A stretch of 38,937 nucleotides of DNA, from the NCBI GenBank assembly GCA_900768725.1, contig CAAGDU010000154.1:1-38937 (forward strand). Direction: 5' to 3'. This document shows positions 5,918-14,929 of the stretch, piece after piece. Positions within the stretch are counted from its first letter, which is position 1. Each line of letters starts with the position of its first letter. Both the position numbers and the translations under genes were made by a program. Source of the stretch: Bacteroidales bacterium (GTDB lineage: Bacteria > Bacteroidota > Bacteroidia > Bacteroidales > Paludibacteraceae). Under the pieces are notes generated by a model. The model had not been told where the DNA came from. It made no database searches and saw only the letters and a program-made list of their open reading frames with translations.

Positions 5918-8260
5918 ATGAAAAACATGAGGTATTTAGTGTACGGACTATTTGTTATTTTGAGTATGACAGCATGCAGTACGAAACAAGATAACCGCCG
6001 GCGAGACGCCCGCGTCCCCAGTGACAGCCCTATTGAGGCGAAGGTGGAGCGTTTGCTCGGTCAGATGACATTGGAAGAGAAAATCGGTCAGATGACGCAG
6101 GTAGCCGGCGGGTATGTGTCGGAGGATTTGGAGGCGCAGGTGCGTGGCGGCATCGGCTCTATGCTGAACAGCCTTGGCGAGGAAGCCAATCATTATCAGC
6201 GCATTGCCGTGGAGGAGAGCCGTCTGGGTATCCCTATGCTGTTCGGCAGGGATGTGGTGCATGGTTTCCGCACTATCTTCCCCATTCCGCTGGGTCAGGC
6301 GGCAACGTTCGACCCCGAGTTGGTGGAGGCGGGCGCAGCGTTTGCGGCGCAGGAGGCGATGCAGGCGGGTATTCGCTGGACGTTCTCGCCGATGGTGGAT
6401 GTGGCGCGCGACCCGCGATGGGGGCGCGTGGCGGAAGGCTATGGCGAGGATACCTACTTGAATAGTGTGATGGGTGCGGCTACCGTGCGCGGCTATCAAG
6501 GCAAAGACTATGACCCTGTAACGAAACAGGGGCAGATAAAGGTGGCGGCGTGCGTGAAGCATTTCGCGGGCTATGCGGTGAGCGAAGGCGGGCGCGACTA
6601 CAACACGACATGGATTCCCGAGGTGCAGTTGCGCGAGGTCTATCTGCCTCCGTTCAAGGCTGCGCTGGACGCGGGCGCAGCGTCGGTGATGTGTGCGTTC
6701 AACGACCTGAACGGCGTGCCGATGTCCGCCAACAAGCACCTGAATGTGGATATCCTGCGCGGAGAGTGGCAGTTCGACGGCGTGATGCTGAGCGACTGGG
6801 CGTCGTCGGCGCAAATGGTGGTGCACGGCAACTGCGAGGACTTGCGCGAAGCCGCCGTGCTGAGCGTGAATGCGCAGGTAGAGATGGATATGGAGGGGCA
6901 CGGCTATCCGTTGCACCTGAAAGAACTGGTTGAGCAGGGTAGGGTGAGCGAGCGTCAGATAGACGACTGCGTGCGCGATATCCTTCGCCTGAAATTCCGC
7001 TTGGGCTTGTTTGAGAACCCGTATTGCGCGGTGGATACGCCGCAATACTACACTCCCGAGGCGTTGGCAGCGTCGCAACGCGCCGCCGAGGAGTCGGCAG
7101 TGCTGCTCAAGAACGACGGGGTGCTGCCACTGTCCGGGTACGCGGGCGTCCCCGCCCGCTGTCAGCGCAAAGAGCGGTCTCTCTCCGTCTTTATCTGCGG
7201 ACCGTTGGCGGATAGCCGGAATGACCAAAACGGCACTTGGTGCTTCGACAAGGTGGACTCTGCGAGCGTTACGCCGCTGACCGCGTTCCGCGAGATGGAG
7301 CGCGCGGGCAGACTGCGCGTGATAGCACAGGAGGGTGGCGAGCACTGGTCGCGTGAGCAGTTGTCTGAGCGCGCACTGCGCCGACTGACGGAGCAGGCGC
7401 GGCAGGCGGATGTAGTGGTCTATTTCGGCGGCGAGGAGCGTATCCTCTCGGGCGAGACACGATGCCGCGCACACCTCGATTTGCTCGGCAACCAGTCGGA
7501 GCAGTTGCGTGCGCTGAAAGCCGCAGGCAAGCCGCTGGTGCTGGTGGTGATGGCAGGGCGACCGCTTTGCATAGACGAAGAGATAGATATGGCGGACGCG
7601 GTGTTGTACAGTTTCCACGCGGGCACGATGGCAGGTCCTGCGTTGGCACGGCTGCTCACCGGCGAAGTGGCTCCCTCGGGGCGTTTGCCGATAACCTTCC
7701 CCCACGCAGAGGGGCAGATACCTATCTATTATAATAAGAAGAACACGGGTCGCCCGACGAATAACCCCGTGCTGATAGACGATATCCCCGTGGGTGCGCC
7801 GCAGTTCTCCATCGGCGAGTCGTCGTATTGGCTGGAATACAGCGACCAACCGCGCTTCCCCTTCGGCTACGGCTTGACCTATACGTCGTTTGAGTACGGC
7901 GAGGTGGTGCTGTCGGACAGCGTGATGCGGGGACAGATAGAGGTATCGTGCGCGATATGCAACACGGGTGCGCGCGAGGCAGTGGCGGTGCCGCAACTGT
8001 ATATCCGCGACATGGTAGGCTCGCTGACGCGCCCGATACGCGAGTTGAAGGGCTTCCAACGCGTGGCTATTCCCGCAGGTGAGACCCGCACCGTCTCTTT
8101 CGTGCTGACGGAGGACGATTTGGCTTATTGGCATTTGGCGGACGGCGTTACGCTCGGCGCGGACGGGGCCTACACCCGCTCGGCAGAGGCGGGAGAGTTC
8201 CGCGTGTGGATTGCACCTAACGCCGTGGAAGGCGAAAGCAAGACGTTTGTTAAATTATGA
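5918..8260 (+). CDS. bglX: GH3 beta-glycosidase lipoprotein, BglX-like (780 aa)
   Basis: Family 3 exo-beta-glycosidase (beta-glucosidase or a related activity), probably periplasmic or outer-membrane anchored. The frame is open upstream to 5738, but ATG 5918 begins a lipoprotein signal peptide with Cys20 (LSMTAC) just after the promoter box. Domain order: (beta/alpha)8 domain about 40-370 with the GRDVVHGF and RDPRWGRVAEGYGEDTYL motifs, KHFAGY at 214-219 and the nucleophile Asp293 in SDW. An alpha/beta sandwich follows (about 385-650), then a C-terminal fibronectin-like domain with PYGYGLTYTSFEY-type sequence (here FGYGLTYTSF). Between GVLPLS (401-406) and SVFICGPLAD the loop is extended by about 12 residues, encoded by a copy of a dispersed hairpin element. 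In this locus it may trim glucose or mannose ends from (gluco)manno-oligosaccharides. Confidence 0.88.
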   Translation: MKNMRYLVYGLFVILSMTACSTKQDNRRRDARVPSDSPIEAKVERLLGQMTLEEKIGQMTQVAGGYVSEDLEAQVRGGIGSMLNSLGEEANHYQRIAVEESRLGIPMLFGRDVVHGFRTIFPIPLGQAATFDPELVEAGAAFAAQEAMQAGIRWTFSPMVDVARDPRWGRVAEGYGEDTYLNSVMGAATVRGYQGKDYDPVTKQGQIKVAACVKHFAGYAVSEGGRDYNTTWIPEVQLREVYLPPFKAALDAGAASVMCAFNDLNGVPMSANKHLNVDILRGEWQFDGVMLSDWASSAQMVVHGNCEDLREAAVLSVNAQVEMDMEGHGYPLHLKELVEQGRVSERQIDDCVRDILRLKFRLGLFENPYCAVDTPQYYTPEALAASQRAAEESAVLLKNDGVLPLSGYAGVPARCQRKERSLSVFICGPLADSRNDQNGTWCFDKVDSASVTPLTAFREMERAGRLRVIAQEGGEHWSREQLSERALRRLTEQARQADVVVYFGGEERILSGETRCRAHLDLLGNQSEQLRALKAAGKPLVLVVMAGRPLCIDEEIDMADAVLYSFHAGTMAGPALARLLTGEVAPSGRLPITFPHAEGQIPIYYNKKNTGRPTNNPVLIDDIPVGAPQFSIGESSYWLEYSDQPRFPFGYGLTYTSFEYGEVVLSDSVMRGQIEVSCAICNTGAREAVAVPQLYIRDMVGSLTRPIRELKGFQRVAIPAGETRTVSFVLTEDDLAYWHLADGVTLGADGAYTRSAEAGEFRVWIAPNAVEGESKTFVKL
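7131..7160 (+). repeat. Hairpin element copy inside the GH3 gene
   Basis: Starts TGTCCGGGTACG and contains the stem GCGGGCG/CGCCCGC with loop TCCC. It matches the intergenic element at 28475 and 33509 (stem GCAGGCG/CGCCTGC, same loop). The two changed stem bases pair with each other. Read in frame it encodes GYAGVPAR in a surface loop. Confidence 0.7.
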
Positions 8261-8304
8261 ATTATGAATTATGAGGGCATAGTATGCCAAACTCAGAGCA
8301 TGGG

Positions 8305-8350
8305 CACTCATAATTCATAATTCTTAATTCTTAATTCTTAATTCTTAATT
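8305..8350. repeat. 9-bp AT-rich tandem repeat
   Basis: Repeats of TTAATTC before the second AraC gene: two ATAATTC-type units, then at least four copies of the 9-mer TTCTTAATT. Similar AT-rich strings occur before the truncated gene at the right edge (38877-38897) and at 16604. Confidence 0.6.
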
Positions 8351-8361
8351 AGAATCATGCC

Positions 8362-9249
8362 ATGAAACAACACAGAAACATTATGCGGGAGGTTACCCCG
8401 CTTTCAGAAGCAGATTGCTTGTACATCGCAGAGAGACACAAGTGCGAGTACGATTTTCCTTTGCATATCCACGATGACTATGAGTTAAACTTCATTCAGA
8501 ACGGTCAGGGGCTGCAACGGATTGTAGGTGATAGCATTGAGACTATCGATGATTTAGAGTTGGTGTTGATTGCAAAATCCAACTTGGAACATACTTGGCG
8601 TCAGGCGGACTGCCAATCGGAGGATATGTATGAAATAACCATGCAATTTGGCTCGGAAACGTTTCGTCCGAACTTGCTCACCAAGAATCAATTTAAGCCT
8701 ATCGGCAGATTGTTGAAGCGTGCGCAGCATGGTTTGGTCTTCTCGCGGGATTGTATCTTGCGCGTGTATGGTCTGATACAAAACATGCTCCATTGCCAAG
8801 ACTCGTTTGTGCAGTTGCTCCATTTTACCAATCTGCTATATGTGCTTGCGCAGGATGAAGCAGCACGCGAGTTGGCTAACTCTTCGTTTGCAAAGACGGA
8901 TGGGCACTTCGATTCTCGTAGGGTGCAAAAAGTAGTTGCGTATATGCAAGAGCACTATATGGAGGATGTAACGCTTGAAGCGGTGGCTTCGTTAGTCGGA
9001 ATGACTACCAATAGTTTCTCTCGTTTCTTCCGCCAGCGCACGGGTGAAGCCTTCTCTACCTATCTTATTAAGTTGCGCTTGGGCTATGCTGTCAGGATGC
9101 TGGTAGATACCACCTGCACTATTTCTGAGATTGCCTATCAGACAGGTTTCAACAATATGAGCAACTTCAATCGCTTGTTCAAAAAGTACAAGAAGATGTC
9201 GCCACATGATTTTCGTAATGCCTATTATAAGAACAAAATTATGGTATAA
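8362..9249 (+). CDS. AraC family transcriptional regulator 2 (295 aa)
   Basis: Same architecture as the regulator at 4702-5598, and alignable along its full length: REVTPLSEADCLYI matches TEITPLEQSDCMYL. The cupin sensor has FPLHIHDDYELNFI (near 33-46), and the AraC DNA-binding domain has VASLVGMTTNSFSRFF, ISEIAYQTGF and NFNRLFKKYKKMSP. It lies 101 nt after GH3 and before the promoter of the SusC/D gene group, so it is the best candidate activator for that group. Bacteroides mannan loci are often run by hybrid two-component systems; two AraC proteins here are a different arrangement. Confidence 0.88.
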   Translation: MKQHRNIMREVTPLSEADCLYIAERHKCEYDFPLHIHDDYELNFIQNGQGLQRIVGDSIETIDDLELVLIAKSNLEHTWRQADCQSEDMYEITMQFGSETFRPNLLTKNQFKPIGRLLKRAQHGLVFSRDCILRVYGLIQNMLHCQDSFVQLLHFTNLLYVLAQDEAARELANSSFAKTDGHFDSRRVQKVVAYMQEHYMEDVTLEAVASLVGMTTNSFSRFFRQRTGEAFSTYLIKLRLGYAVRMLVDTTCTISEIAYQTGFNNMSNFNRLFKKYKKMSPHDFRNAYYKNKIMV

Positions 9250-9253
9250 ATGT

Positions 9254-9294
9254 CGAAAATATGTTGTAAAACATATCTATTTTCGGTCGTTTTT
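9254..9294 (+). terminator. Terminator after AraC 2
   Basis: Bulged stem: CGAAAA with TTTTCG (outer) and TATGTT with AACATA (inner), with a 4-nt bulge on the 3' side. A short T run follows at 9290-9294. It begins 4 nt after the stop codon. Confidence 0.6.
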
Positions 9295-9359
9295 GGCACA
9301 TTGTTATAAAAGTGTAATAGATAGGTATGATTGTGCGTGATTGAATAAATAAAAAGTAG

Positions 9360-9367
9360 TACTTTTG
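9360..9367 (+). promoter_or_regulatory. -7 box upstream of the first PUL operon
   Basis: TACTTTTG fits the TAnnTTTG consensus. It implies a leader of about 115-120 nt before the ATG at 9492. The leader is AT-rich and shows no riboswitch I recognise. No clear -33 box is present, which suggests activator dependence. Confidence 0.6.
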
Positions 9368-9491
9368 CATCAAGTTTCTGGAACAGTAAATTTCTTCTTT
9401 CAAAAACTCAATGCTTTTTCATTATATAAATATAGCAATCATTTATTTTGGTTGAAATAACATATTAACTAATTCTTAAAAACAAAAAGAC

Positions 9492-10433
9492 ATGAAAAAA
9501 ACTATTTCTCTCGTGTGTGCAATGTTGATGAGCGTAGTGCTCTTTGCACAAGATCGTGAACTGAGTATGGCAGACTGTGGTTCTAAGCAATGGGGACCTG
9601 TCTCGGTAGATGGCAATGTGATTACCTTCAATGGAGCATGGGATGGTGGTATAGGATGGGATCTTGGTGGAGAGCCTTTGATTGCGTACCATCGCGTAAC
9701 GCTTACCTTTGAGCCGTTTGATGGTCAGATTGCGCTGAATGTGCAATACGATGTGGATGGTAAAGATTACAAGCAAGTGATTGGTACCGCAGGCGGTTCT
9801 TCAGTATCGGTTGACCTTGACCCCGCGAAATCCGCTTCCGTACAGGCTATCTACATTCAATCCTCCAAAATGGGACGCCTGACTGTTAAGAAATGCGTAC
9901 TCGAAGGCGGTGCTGACCCATACGATATTACCGGCAAGGCAGAGATTACCCTCAACCAAGAGCCCGGCGAGAACTGCGTGAAGATTTTCCAAGCAGAGTT
10001 GGAAGCACACAACCCCAATGATGTGGTAGTGATTACGCTCAACTGTGTCAATGCTGAAAAGTTAGAAGGTTGGGGTATCGCCAAAATCGTGGCTATGGAC
10101 GATTGGACTGTTAGCCAATGCGACCTCAACAACAAATGCAATGGTCTCGGACAATCGGAATATAAGTTCCTCATTAGCGAATTGATTAACTTTGCGAAGA
10201 AAGGTACCAACGAGTGGTACATTGGTCCGGATAGCAAATTGGCAGGCGTTATTGTGAACAACTATGCGGGCGATTCTGAGATTGTCAGCGTGAAGTGCTA
10301 TGCAGCCGGCGAGACCGCTATCGCAAACACCGAGGTGGAAGCAAATAAAGCACAAAAGGTGGTAGAGAACGGCGTGCTCTATATCATCAAGAACGGTGTT
10401 CGCTACAACGCCCTCGGTACGGCTGTTAAATAA
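9492..10433 (+). CDS. Secreted protein with CBM-like module and short C-terminal motif (313 aa)
   Basis: Signal peptide 1-19 (VVLFAQ) without a lipobox, so the product is exported but not lipid-anchored. Residues about 22-135 form a predicted beta-sandwich with the pattern W-x(n)-ITFNGAWDGGIGW followed by a tyrosine-centred strand. The neighbour at 10716 has two copies of a similar module. Residues 145-275 form a second, more divergent domain. The final 25 residues (KVVENGVLYIIKNG, then VRYNALGTAVK) match the C-termini of the proteins at 10716 and 17940. No catalytic motif is visible. As the first gene of the SusC/D cluster it may be an extracellular mannan-binding protein. I do not recognise a named family. 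Confidence 0.75.
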   Translation: MKKTISLVCAMLMSVVLFAQDRELSMADCGSKQWGPVSVDGNVITFNGAWDGGIGWDLGGEPLIAYHRVTLTFEPFDGQIALNVQYDVDGKDYKQVIGTAGGSSVSVDLDPAKSASVQAIYIQSSKMGRLTVKKCVLEGGADPYDITGKAEITLNQEPGENCVKIFQAELEAHNPNDVVVITLNCVNAEKLEGWGIAKIVAMDDWTVSQCDLNNKCNGLGQSEYKFLISELINFAKKGTNEWYIGPDSKLAGVIVNNYAGDSEIVSVKCYAAGETAIANTEVEANKAQKVVENGVLYIIKNGVRYNALGTAVK

Positions 10434-10447
10434 GTCCCTCTCCCCAA

Positions 10448-10484
10448 ACATATACCTGCCTATTGTTGGTGGGCAGGTATATGT
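10448..10484 (+). terminator. Strong hairpin after the first PUL gene
   Basis: Perfect 13-bp stem ACATATACCTGCC (10448-10460) with GGCAGGTATATGT (10472-10484) and an 11-nt loop. No T run follows, so it may attenuate, or protect the upstream mRNA end, rather than terminate. This could give the first gene a different expression level from the following SusC/D genes. Confidence 0.55.
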
Positions 10485-10715
10485 CTATATCATATTAATG
10501 TTGGTTGATTGATTGGTTACGAGCCATTGGTTTGGCTCGTAATTGCAACGCCCGCCCGGGTACGTCCCGACAAGTCGGGGCTATAATACCATTAGCGAAG
10601 CGGTCTGACATCGGACAGTGAAACGGTCGGACAACGAAGTGGTCTCATAAATAGAGAATCTACTCTCTGACTATTCTTAATAAACCAATATTTAATTACT
10701 TAATTTTTCAATATT
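10485..10715. other. Intergenic region with hairpin and repeats
   Basis: Contains an 8-bp hairpin (10519-10526 with 10533-10540), a palindromic CCCGACAAGTCGGGG-type element near 10565 and three related strings of the form GAAGCGGTCTGA between about 10596 and 10648. No promoter box of the TAnnTTTG type was found before the next gene. Confidence 0.4.
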
Positions 10716-11693
10716 ATGAAAAAGACATTTGCTTTATTGTGCGCTTGTGCACTATCTTTACTCACTTTCGCCGACAATGTTGAGATTCCTTTGTCTTCGT
10801 TCTCCAACACATGGTCCTGGGGCTGTACTTGCAATGGCGGTACGCTGACTTTCACGCAGGGCTATGGCGGAGGTTGTGTAGGCTATGGCATGACGGTAGC
10901 AGAGGGTGCTGCCGATTGGAGCGCATACGACTATCTGGTGGTTACGTTAGACCCTGCTACCTTGCCCGCTAAAAAGGTGATTGTGAAGGTAGAGTATGTG
11001 GGCGGCTCTGTGTCGGAGTTTGGCAATAGCGGGTTATTAGGTTCAAAAGCAATTGTTCAACTGGATGCTGCCAAGAAGAATGCGGTTACCAAGTTCTGGG
11101 TGAGTGCAGAGGAGGCTTGCACACTGACGGTTACCAAGATGGAACTGATTCCCGCTGGCGGTAGTTTTTACGCAGAGGATGCCGACTCGGAGACCTGCTT
11201 CTACGGACGCAATGAGTTAGACTATATCCCGAGCCTGATTGCTAACTGGGATGCCACATGGACGCCTGCTACAAGCACTATTACCTTCAATGGTGAGTGG
11301 AAGGGTATCCACTGGACCTTTGAAAACGCGCAAGATTGGTCAGACTACGACGACCTCTATATCAAGTTGGATAAGAACAACACCTCCACCTTCTGCGTCT
11401 GCCTCAATGGTATTCAAGATGCCAACGAGAAAGCCAAACTGACTTCTGCTCTTTCTTCCAGCGAAATCGTTATTGCAAAAGATGCTGACTTTAGTAGCAT
11501 TACGGCTATCTGCTTGAAGAGCGAGAAGAAAGCGACCTATCAAATAGAGTGTATGACCCTTCGTAAGCAGAAACCTACAGGCATTGAAGAAGTGAACTTG
11601 AAGCCGGTTGCTGCGAAATACATTGAGAACGGGCAACTCGTTATTCTCCAAAATGGGGTGAAATACAACGCACAAGGTGTTGTCATCGAATAA
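10716..11693 (+). CDS. Secreted protein with two CBM-like modules and short C-terminal motif (325 aa)
   Basis: Signal peptide 1-19 (SLLTFA), no lipobox. Two related beta-sandwich modules: about 20-148 (TWSWGCTCNGGTLTF, then DWSAYDYLVVTLDP) and about 175-292 (TWTPATSTITFNGEWKG, then DWSDYDDLYIKLD). Each has an early Trp, an ITF strand and a D-W-S-x-Y-D strand, and both resemble the N-terminal module of the protein at 9492. The last 25 residues (KYIENGQLVILQNG, then VKYNAQGVVIE) form the same C-terminal motif. No catalytic residues were recognised. The gene ends 54 nt before SusC. A secreted glycan-binding role is likely but inferred from position and fold alone. Confidence 0.75.
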   Translation: MKKTFALLCACALSLLTFADNVEIPLSSFSNTWSWGCTCNGGTLTFTQGYGGGCVGYGMTVAEGAADWSAYDYLVVTLDPATLPAKKVIVKVEYVGGSVSEFGNSGLLGSKAIVQLDAAKKNAVTKFWVSAEEACTLTVTKMELIPAGGSFYAEDADSETCFYGRNELDYIPSLIANWDATWTPATSTITFNGEWKGIHWTFENAQDWSDYDDLYIKLDKNNTSTFCVCLNGIQDANEKAKLTSALSSSEIVIAKDADFSSITAICLKSEKKATYQIECMTLRKQKPTGIEEVNLKPVAAKYIENGQLVILQNGVKYNAQGVVIE

Positions 11694-11747
11694 ATCATAA
11701 AGGTGCGATCTCTTTGTCGTATCGTACAATAATAAACCAAAAGTCTG

Positions 11748-14700
11748 ATGAAACGATTAGTTGGAACAACATTACTTGCTCTGTTCTCTCTCCTTGCATG
11801 GTCGCAAAATGTGACCGTGCAAGGTAGGGTGTTGGATGCATCTCATGATAATGAGCCGATGATAGGAGCAAACATTATGGTGAAAGGTACCACACAAGGT
11901 ACTATCACCGATTTTGATGGTAACTTTACCATGGATTGCCCTGCAAAGAGCACTTTAGTAGTGTCCTCTGTGGGTTATAAGACCGAGGAAGTGCCTCTCA
12001 ACGGCAAGACCTCTCTGACTATCTCGCTCAAAGAAGACACGGAGGTGCTCGATGAAGTGGTGGTAGTGGGCTACGGTACGATGCGCAAGGTGGACCTGAC
12101 CGGCTCCGTGGGGTCTGTGTCCGGCGATAAACTCAAAGAGTCTATCATCGTCAATGCTGACCAGATGCTGCAAGGCAAGGTGGCAGGTGTGCAGGTGTCT
12201 GCCAACTCAGGTGCCCCGGGTGCTGCCTCCTCTATCCGTATTCGTGGTGCTTCGTCTATCAATGGTGACAACGAGCCGCTTTATATCATTGATGGTATTC
12301 CTATGAACGGTTCAGGCTCCTCTATCGCGGGTTTCTCGTGGGCAGGCGGCTCCAACGGACAAAGCAAGGTCAGCCCCCTCGCGGCTATCGCCCCGTCCGA
12401 TATCGTGTCTATGGATGTCTTGAAAGATGCGTCTGCCTGCGCTATCTATGGTGCTGCAGGAGCTAACGGCGTGGTCATCATCACTACCAAACGAGGCTCT
12501 GAAGGCAAGATGAATATCGCCTACGACGGCTATGTCGGCGTGCAGACCTTTGCCAAATACCTGCCGATGATGAACCTGCAAGAGTATGCGCAGTATCAGA
12601 ATGAATTGTACGCAGGTGGCTACTCATCCTCTATCTCCGATGCATATCTCGATCCTTCCGTCTTGGGTGCGGGTACCGACTGGCAACGCGCTATCACACG
12701 CGATGCTATCATGCACAGCCATCAGGTATCGCTCACAGGTGGCAACAAATCGACTCAGTTTGCCGTATCCGGCGGCTACTCCAAGCAAGACGGTACCATC
12801 ATCGGTTCGGAGTTCGAGCGTTTCTCCCTGCGTGCCAACGTGGACCACGAGTTCAATCAGTATGTGAAGTTAGGCGGGTCGCTCAGCTATGCACGCACCA
12901 GCGAGAAGATTATTCAGAACGATGGTGTGGACGGTGTGCTGATGCAGGCGTTGACTATGCAGCCCGATGTGCCGGTTACCGACTTTGAGGGCAACTACGC
13001 CGGTCCGTCCAATGTGGATGCCTCCACCTCCTACAACCCCGTTGCAATGGCTTTGCAGAAGAACAACACGCTTGTCCGAGACCGCGTGATGGGTAACGTG
13101 TACGGGCAAATCAACTTCATCAAGGAACTGAACTTCCGCACCGAGTTCTCTTTTGACGGTACCAACTCGCTCAACCGCGGTTTTGTACCTACCTATCGGT
13201 TCGGGGCTATCAAGAACGATATCAACAAGATTTTCGAGCAGAACGACCATTCGTTCTACTACTTGTGGAAAAACTACTTCTCCTACAACCAAACCATCAA
13301 GAAACACACGATCGGTGCGATGGTCGGTATGGAGATGAGCCGCTCCGACTGGGAAGGCTCCAGCCTGCAAAAGAAAAACCTCTCCAGCAATGATATTCAG
13401 GTGCCCACTGTGGATGGCGAGTATGTTACAAACAATGGTTGGAAAGACTATAACACCACCGTCTCGGTCTTCGGGCGCGTGAACTACAACTACGACAACC
13501 GCTACTTGCTCACTTTGACGGTCCGTGGCGATGCCAGCAGCAAGTTTGGTAAGAACAACCGCTGGGGTTGCTTCCCCTCTGCCGCTTTCGCTTGGCGCAT
13601 GTCGTCCGAGCCGTGGATGCAGGAGGTGGAAGTCATCAACAACCTGAAGATTCGTTTGGGCTATGGTCAGGTGGGTAACTCGAATATCGACAACTACCTC
13701 TACGGCTCCAAGATGATGGCGATGATTACACCTTTCGGAACGGCATACCGTATGTCTAACTTCTCCAACCCCGACTTGAAATGGGAGGCGAGCGAGCAAT
13801 ACAACATCGGTATAGACTTTGCTATCTGTCAGAGTCGTATTGACCTGAGTGTAGATCTCTATCAGAAAGATACCAAAGACCTGCTGCTCACGCCGTCGGT
13901 CCCCTCTATTTTGGGTGGCGAGGCGCAATGGGACGGCATAGCCACGCCTATGCAAAACATCGGTAAGGTGCGCAACCGCGGTATTGATATCTCGCTCAAC
14001 CTTGTGCCGGTGCAGACCAAGTTGTTCGATTGGACGAGCAATATCGTCATCTCTGTCAACCGCAACAAAGTGCTCGCATTGGACGAGATGAATACCCCCA
14101 TCTACGGCTCTATGGACTGGTACTCTGAGTTCCAGACGGCTACCATCATCACCGTGGGCAAACCGATGGGCTGCTTCTACGGTTTCACCACCGATGGCTA
14201 CTTCGAGGACTTGGAGGCTATTCAGAACGGTCCAGTGCAGGTGGATAACGGCAAGGGCGAGAACCGCGTGGACCAGTCCGCAGGCGTATGGATTGGCGAT
14301 ATCCGCTTCAAAGATATGAATGGCGATGGCAAAATTACCGATGCCGACCAAGATATCATAGGCGATCCGAACCCCGACTTCACCCTCGGTTGGAGCAACA
14401 ACTTCCGCATTTGGCAGTTTGACTTAGGTATTAACTTCACGGGTTCCGTCGGCGGCGAGATTCTGAACTTCACCCGCGTGAAGACGGAAGGACTGACCTC
14501 GCTCTGGGATAACCAGATGACGACCGTTGCCGGTCGTGTGCAATACGGCTACTACGATGGAGACCCCTCCAACAAATCGGCGGAGAACCTCTATGTTAGC
14601 AACACGCCGACCATGCCGCGCTGGTCAACCACCGATGTCAACCGCAACAACCGAATGTCCGACCGTTGGCTCGAAGATGCTTCCTACCTGCGTATCTCCA

Positions 14701-14924
14701 ATATCTCGCTTGCTTATAACTTCCCGAGCGAGATGATGAAGAAAGGACACATGACCGCTTGTAAACTCTATTTCAACGCACAGAATGTGTGGACATTCAC
14801 CAAGTATTCCGGCTACGACCCCGAGATTGGTTCTTACAACCAGCAGGCGGGAATGCAGAATATTGATATGGGACGTTATCCTTCTCCCCGTACTTTCACT
14901 TTTGGCGTTAACCTGACATTCTAA
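11748..14924 (+). CDS. SusC/RagA-like TonB-dependent outer membrane transporter (1058 aa)
   Basis: Imports oligosaccharides across the outer membrane with TonB energy, paired with the SusD lipoprotein downstream. Signal peptide 1-19. A carboxypeptidase-D regulatory-like domain (about 22-98; VTVQGRVLDA, IGANIMVKGT, GTITDFDGNFTM) comes first, then the LDEVVVVGYGTMRKVDLTGSV motif opening the plug domain (about 103-230, ending near GANGVVIITTKRG). The rest is the beta-barrel, ending in a typical aromatic C-terminus (FTFGVNLTF). The length of 1058 residues is usual for SusC. It begins 54 nt after the preceding binding protein and ends 5 nt before SusD, so the pair is cotranscribed. The likely substrates are manno-oligosaccharides, judged from the neighbours. 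Confidence 0.96.
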   Translation: MKRLVGTTLLALFSLLAWSQNVTVQGRVLDASHDNEPMIGANIMVKGTTQGTITDFDGNFTMDCPAKSTLVVSSVGYKTEEVPLNGKTSLTISLKEDTEVLDEVVVVGYGTMRKVDLTGSVGSVSGDKLKESIIVNADQMLQGKVAGVQVSANSGAPGAASSIRIRGASSINGDNEPLYIIDGIPMNGSGSSIAGFSWAGGSNGQSKVSPLAAIAPSDIVSMDVLKDASACAIYGAAGANGVVIITTKRGSEGKMNIAYDGYVGVQTFAKYLPMMNLQEYAQYQNELYAGGYSSSISDAYLDPSVLGAGTDWQRAITRDAIMHSHQVSLTGGNKSTQFAVSGGYSKQDGTIIGSEFERFSLRANVDHEFNQYVKLGGSLSYARTSEKIIQNDGVDGVLMQALTMQPDVPVTDFEGNYAGPSNVDASTSYNPVAMALQKNNTLVRDRVMGNVYGQINFIKELNFRTEFSFDGTNSLNRGFVPTYRFGAIKNDINKIFEQNDHSFYYLWKNYFSYNQTIKKHTIGAMVGMEMSRSDWEGSSLQKKNLSSNDIQVPTVDGEYVTNNGWKDYNTTVSVFGRVNYNYDNRYLLTLTVRGDASSKFGKNNRWGCFPSAAFAWRMSSEPWMQEVEVINNLKIRLGYGQVGNSNIDNYLYGSKMMAMITPFGTAYRMSNFSNPDLKWEASEQYNIGIDFAICQSRIDLSVDLYQKDTKDLLLTPSVPSILGGEAQWDGIATPMQNIGKVRNRGIDISLNLVPVQTKLFDWTSNIVISVNRNKVLALDEMNTPIYGSMDWYSEFQTATIITVGKPMGCFYGFTTDGYFEDLEAIQNGPVQVDNGKGENRVDQSAGVWIGDIRFKDMNGDGKITDADQDIIGDPNPDFTLGWSNNFRIWQFDLGINFTGSVGGEILNFTRVKTEGLTSLWDNQMTTVAGRVQYGYYDGDPSNKSAENLYVSNTPTMPRWSTTDVNRNNRMSDRWLEDASYLRISNISLAYNFPSEMMKKGHMTACKLYFNAQNVWTFTKYSGYDPEIGSYNQQAGMQNIDMGRYPSPRTFTFGVNLTF

Positions 14925-14929
14925 ATTAT

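Noticed and set aside
5948..8134. Long open frame (728 codons) on the minus strand opposite GH3
   Set aside because: It is the shadow of a GC-rich gene, has His/Arg-rich low-quality sequence, and no recognisable motif. The plus-strand GH3 motifs are unambiguous.
12870..14351. Minus-strand open frame of 493 codons inside SusC
   Set aside because: Shadow of SusC, with no domain signal and a composition typical of antisense frames.
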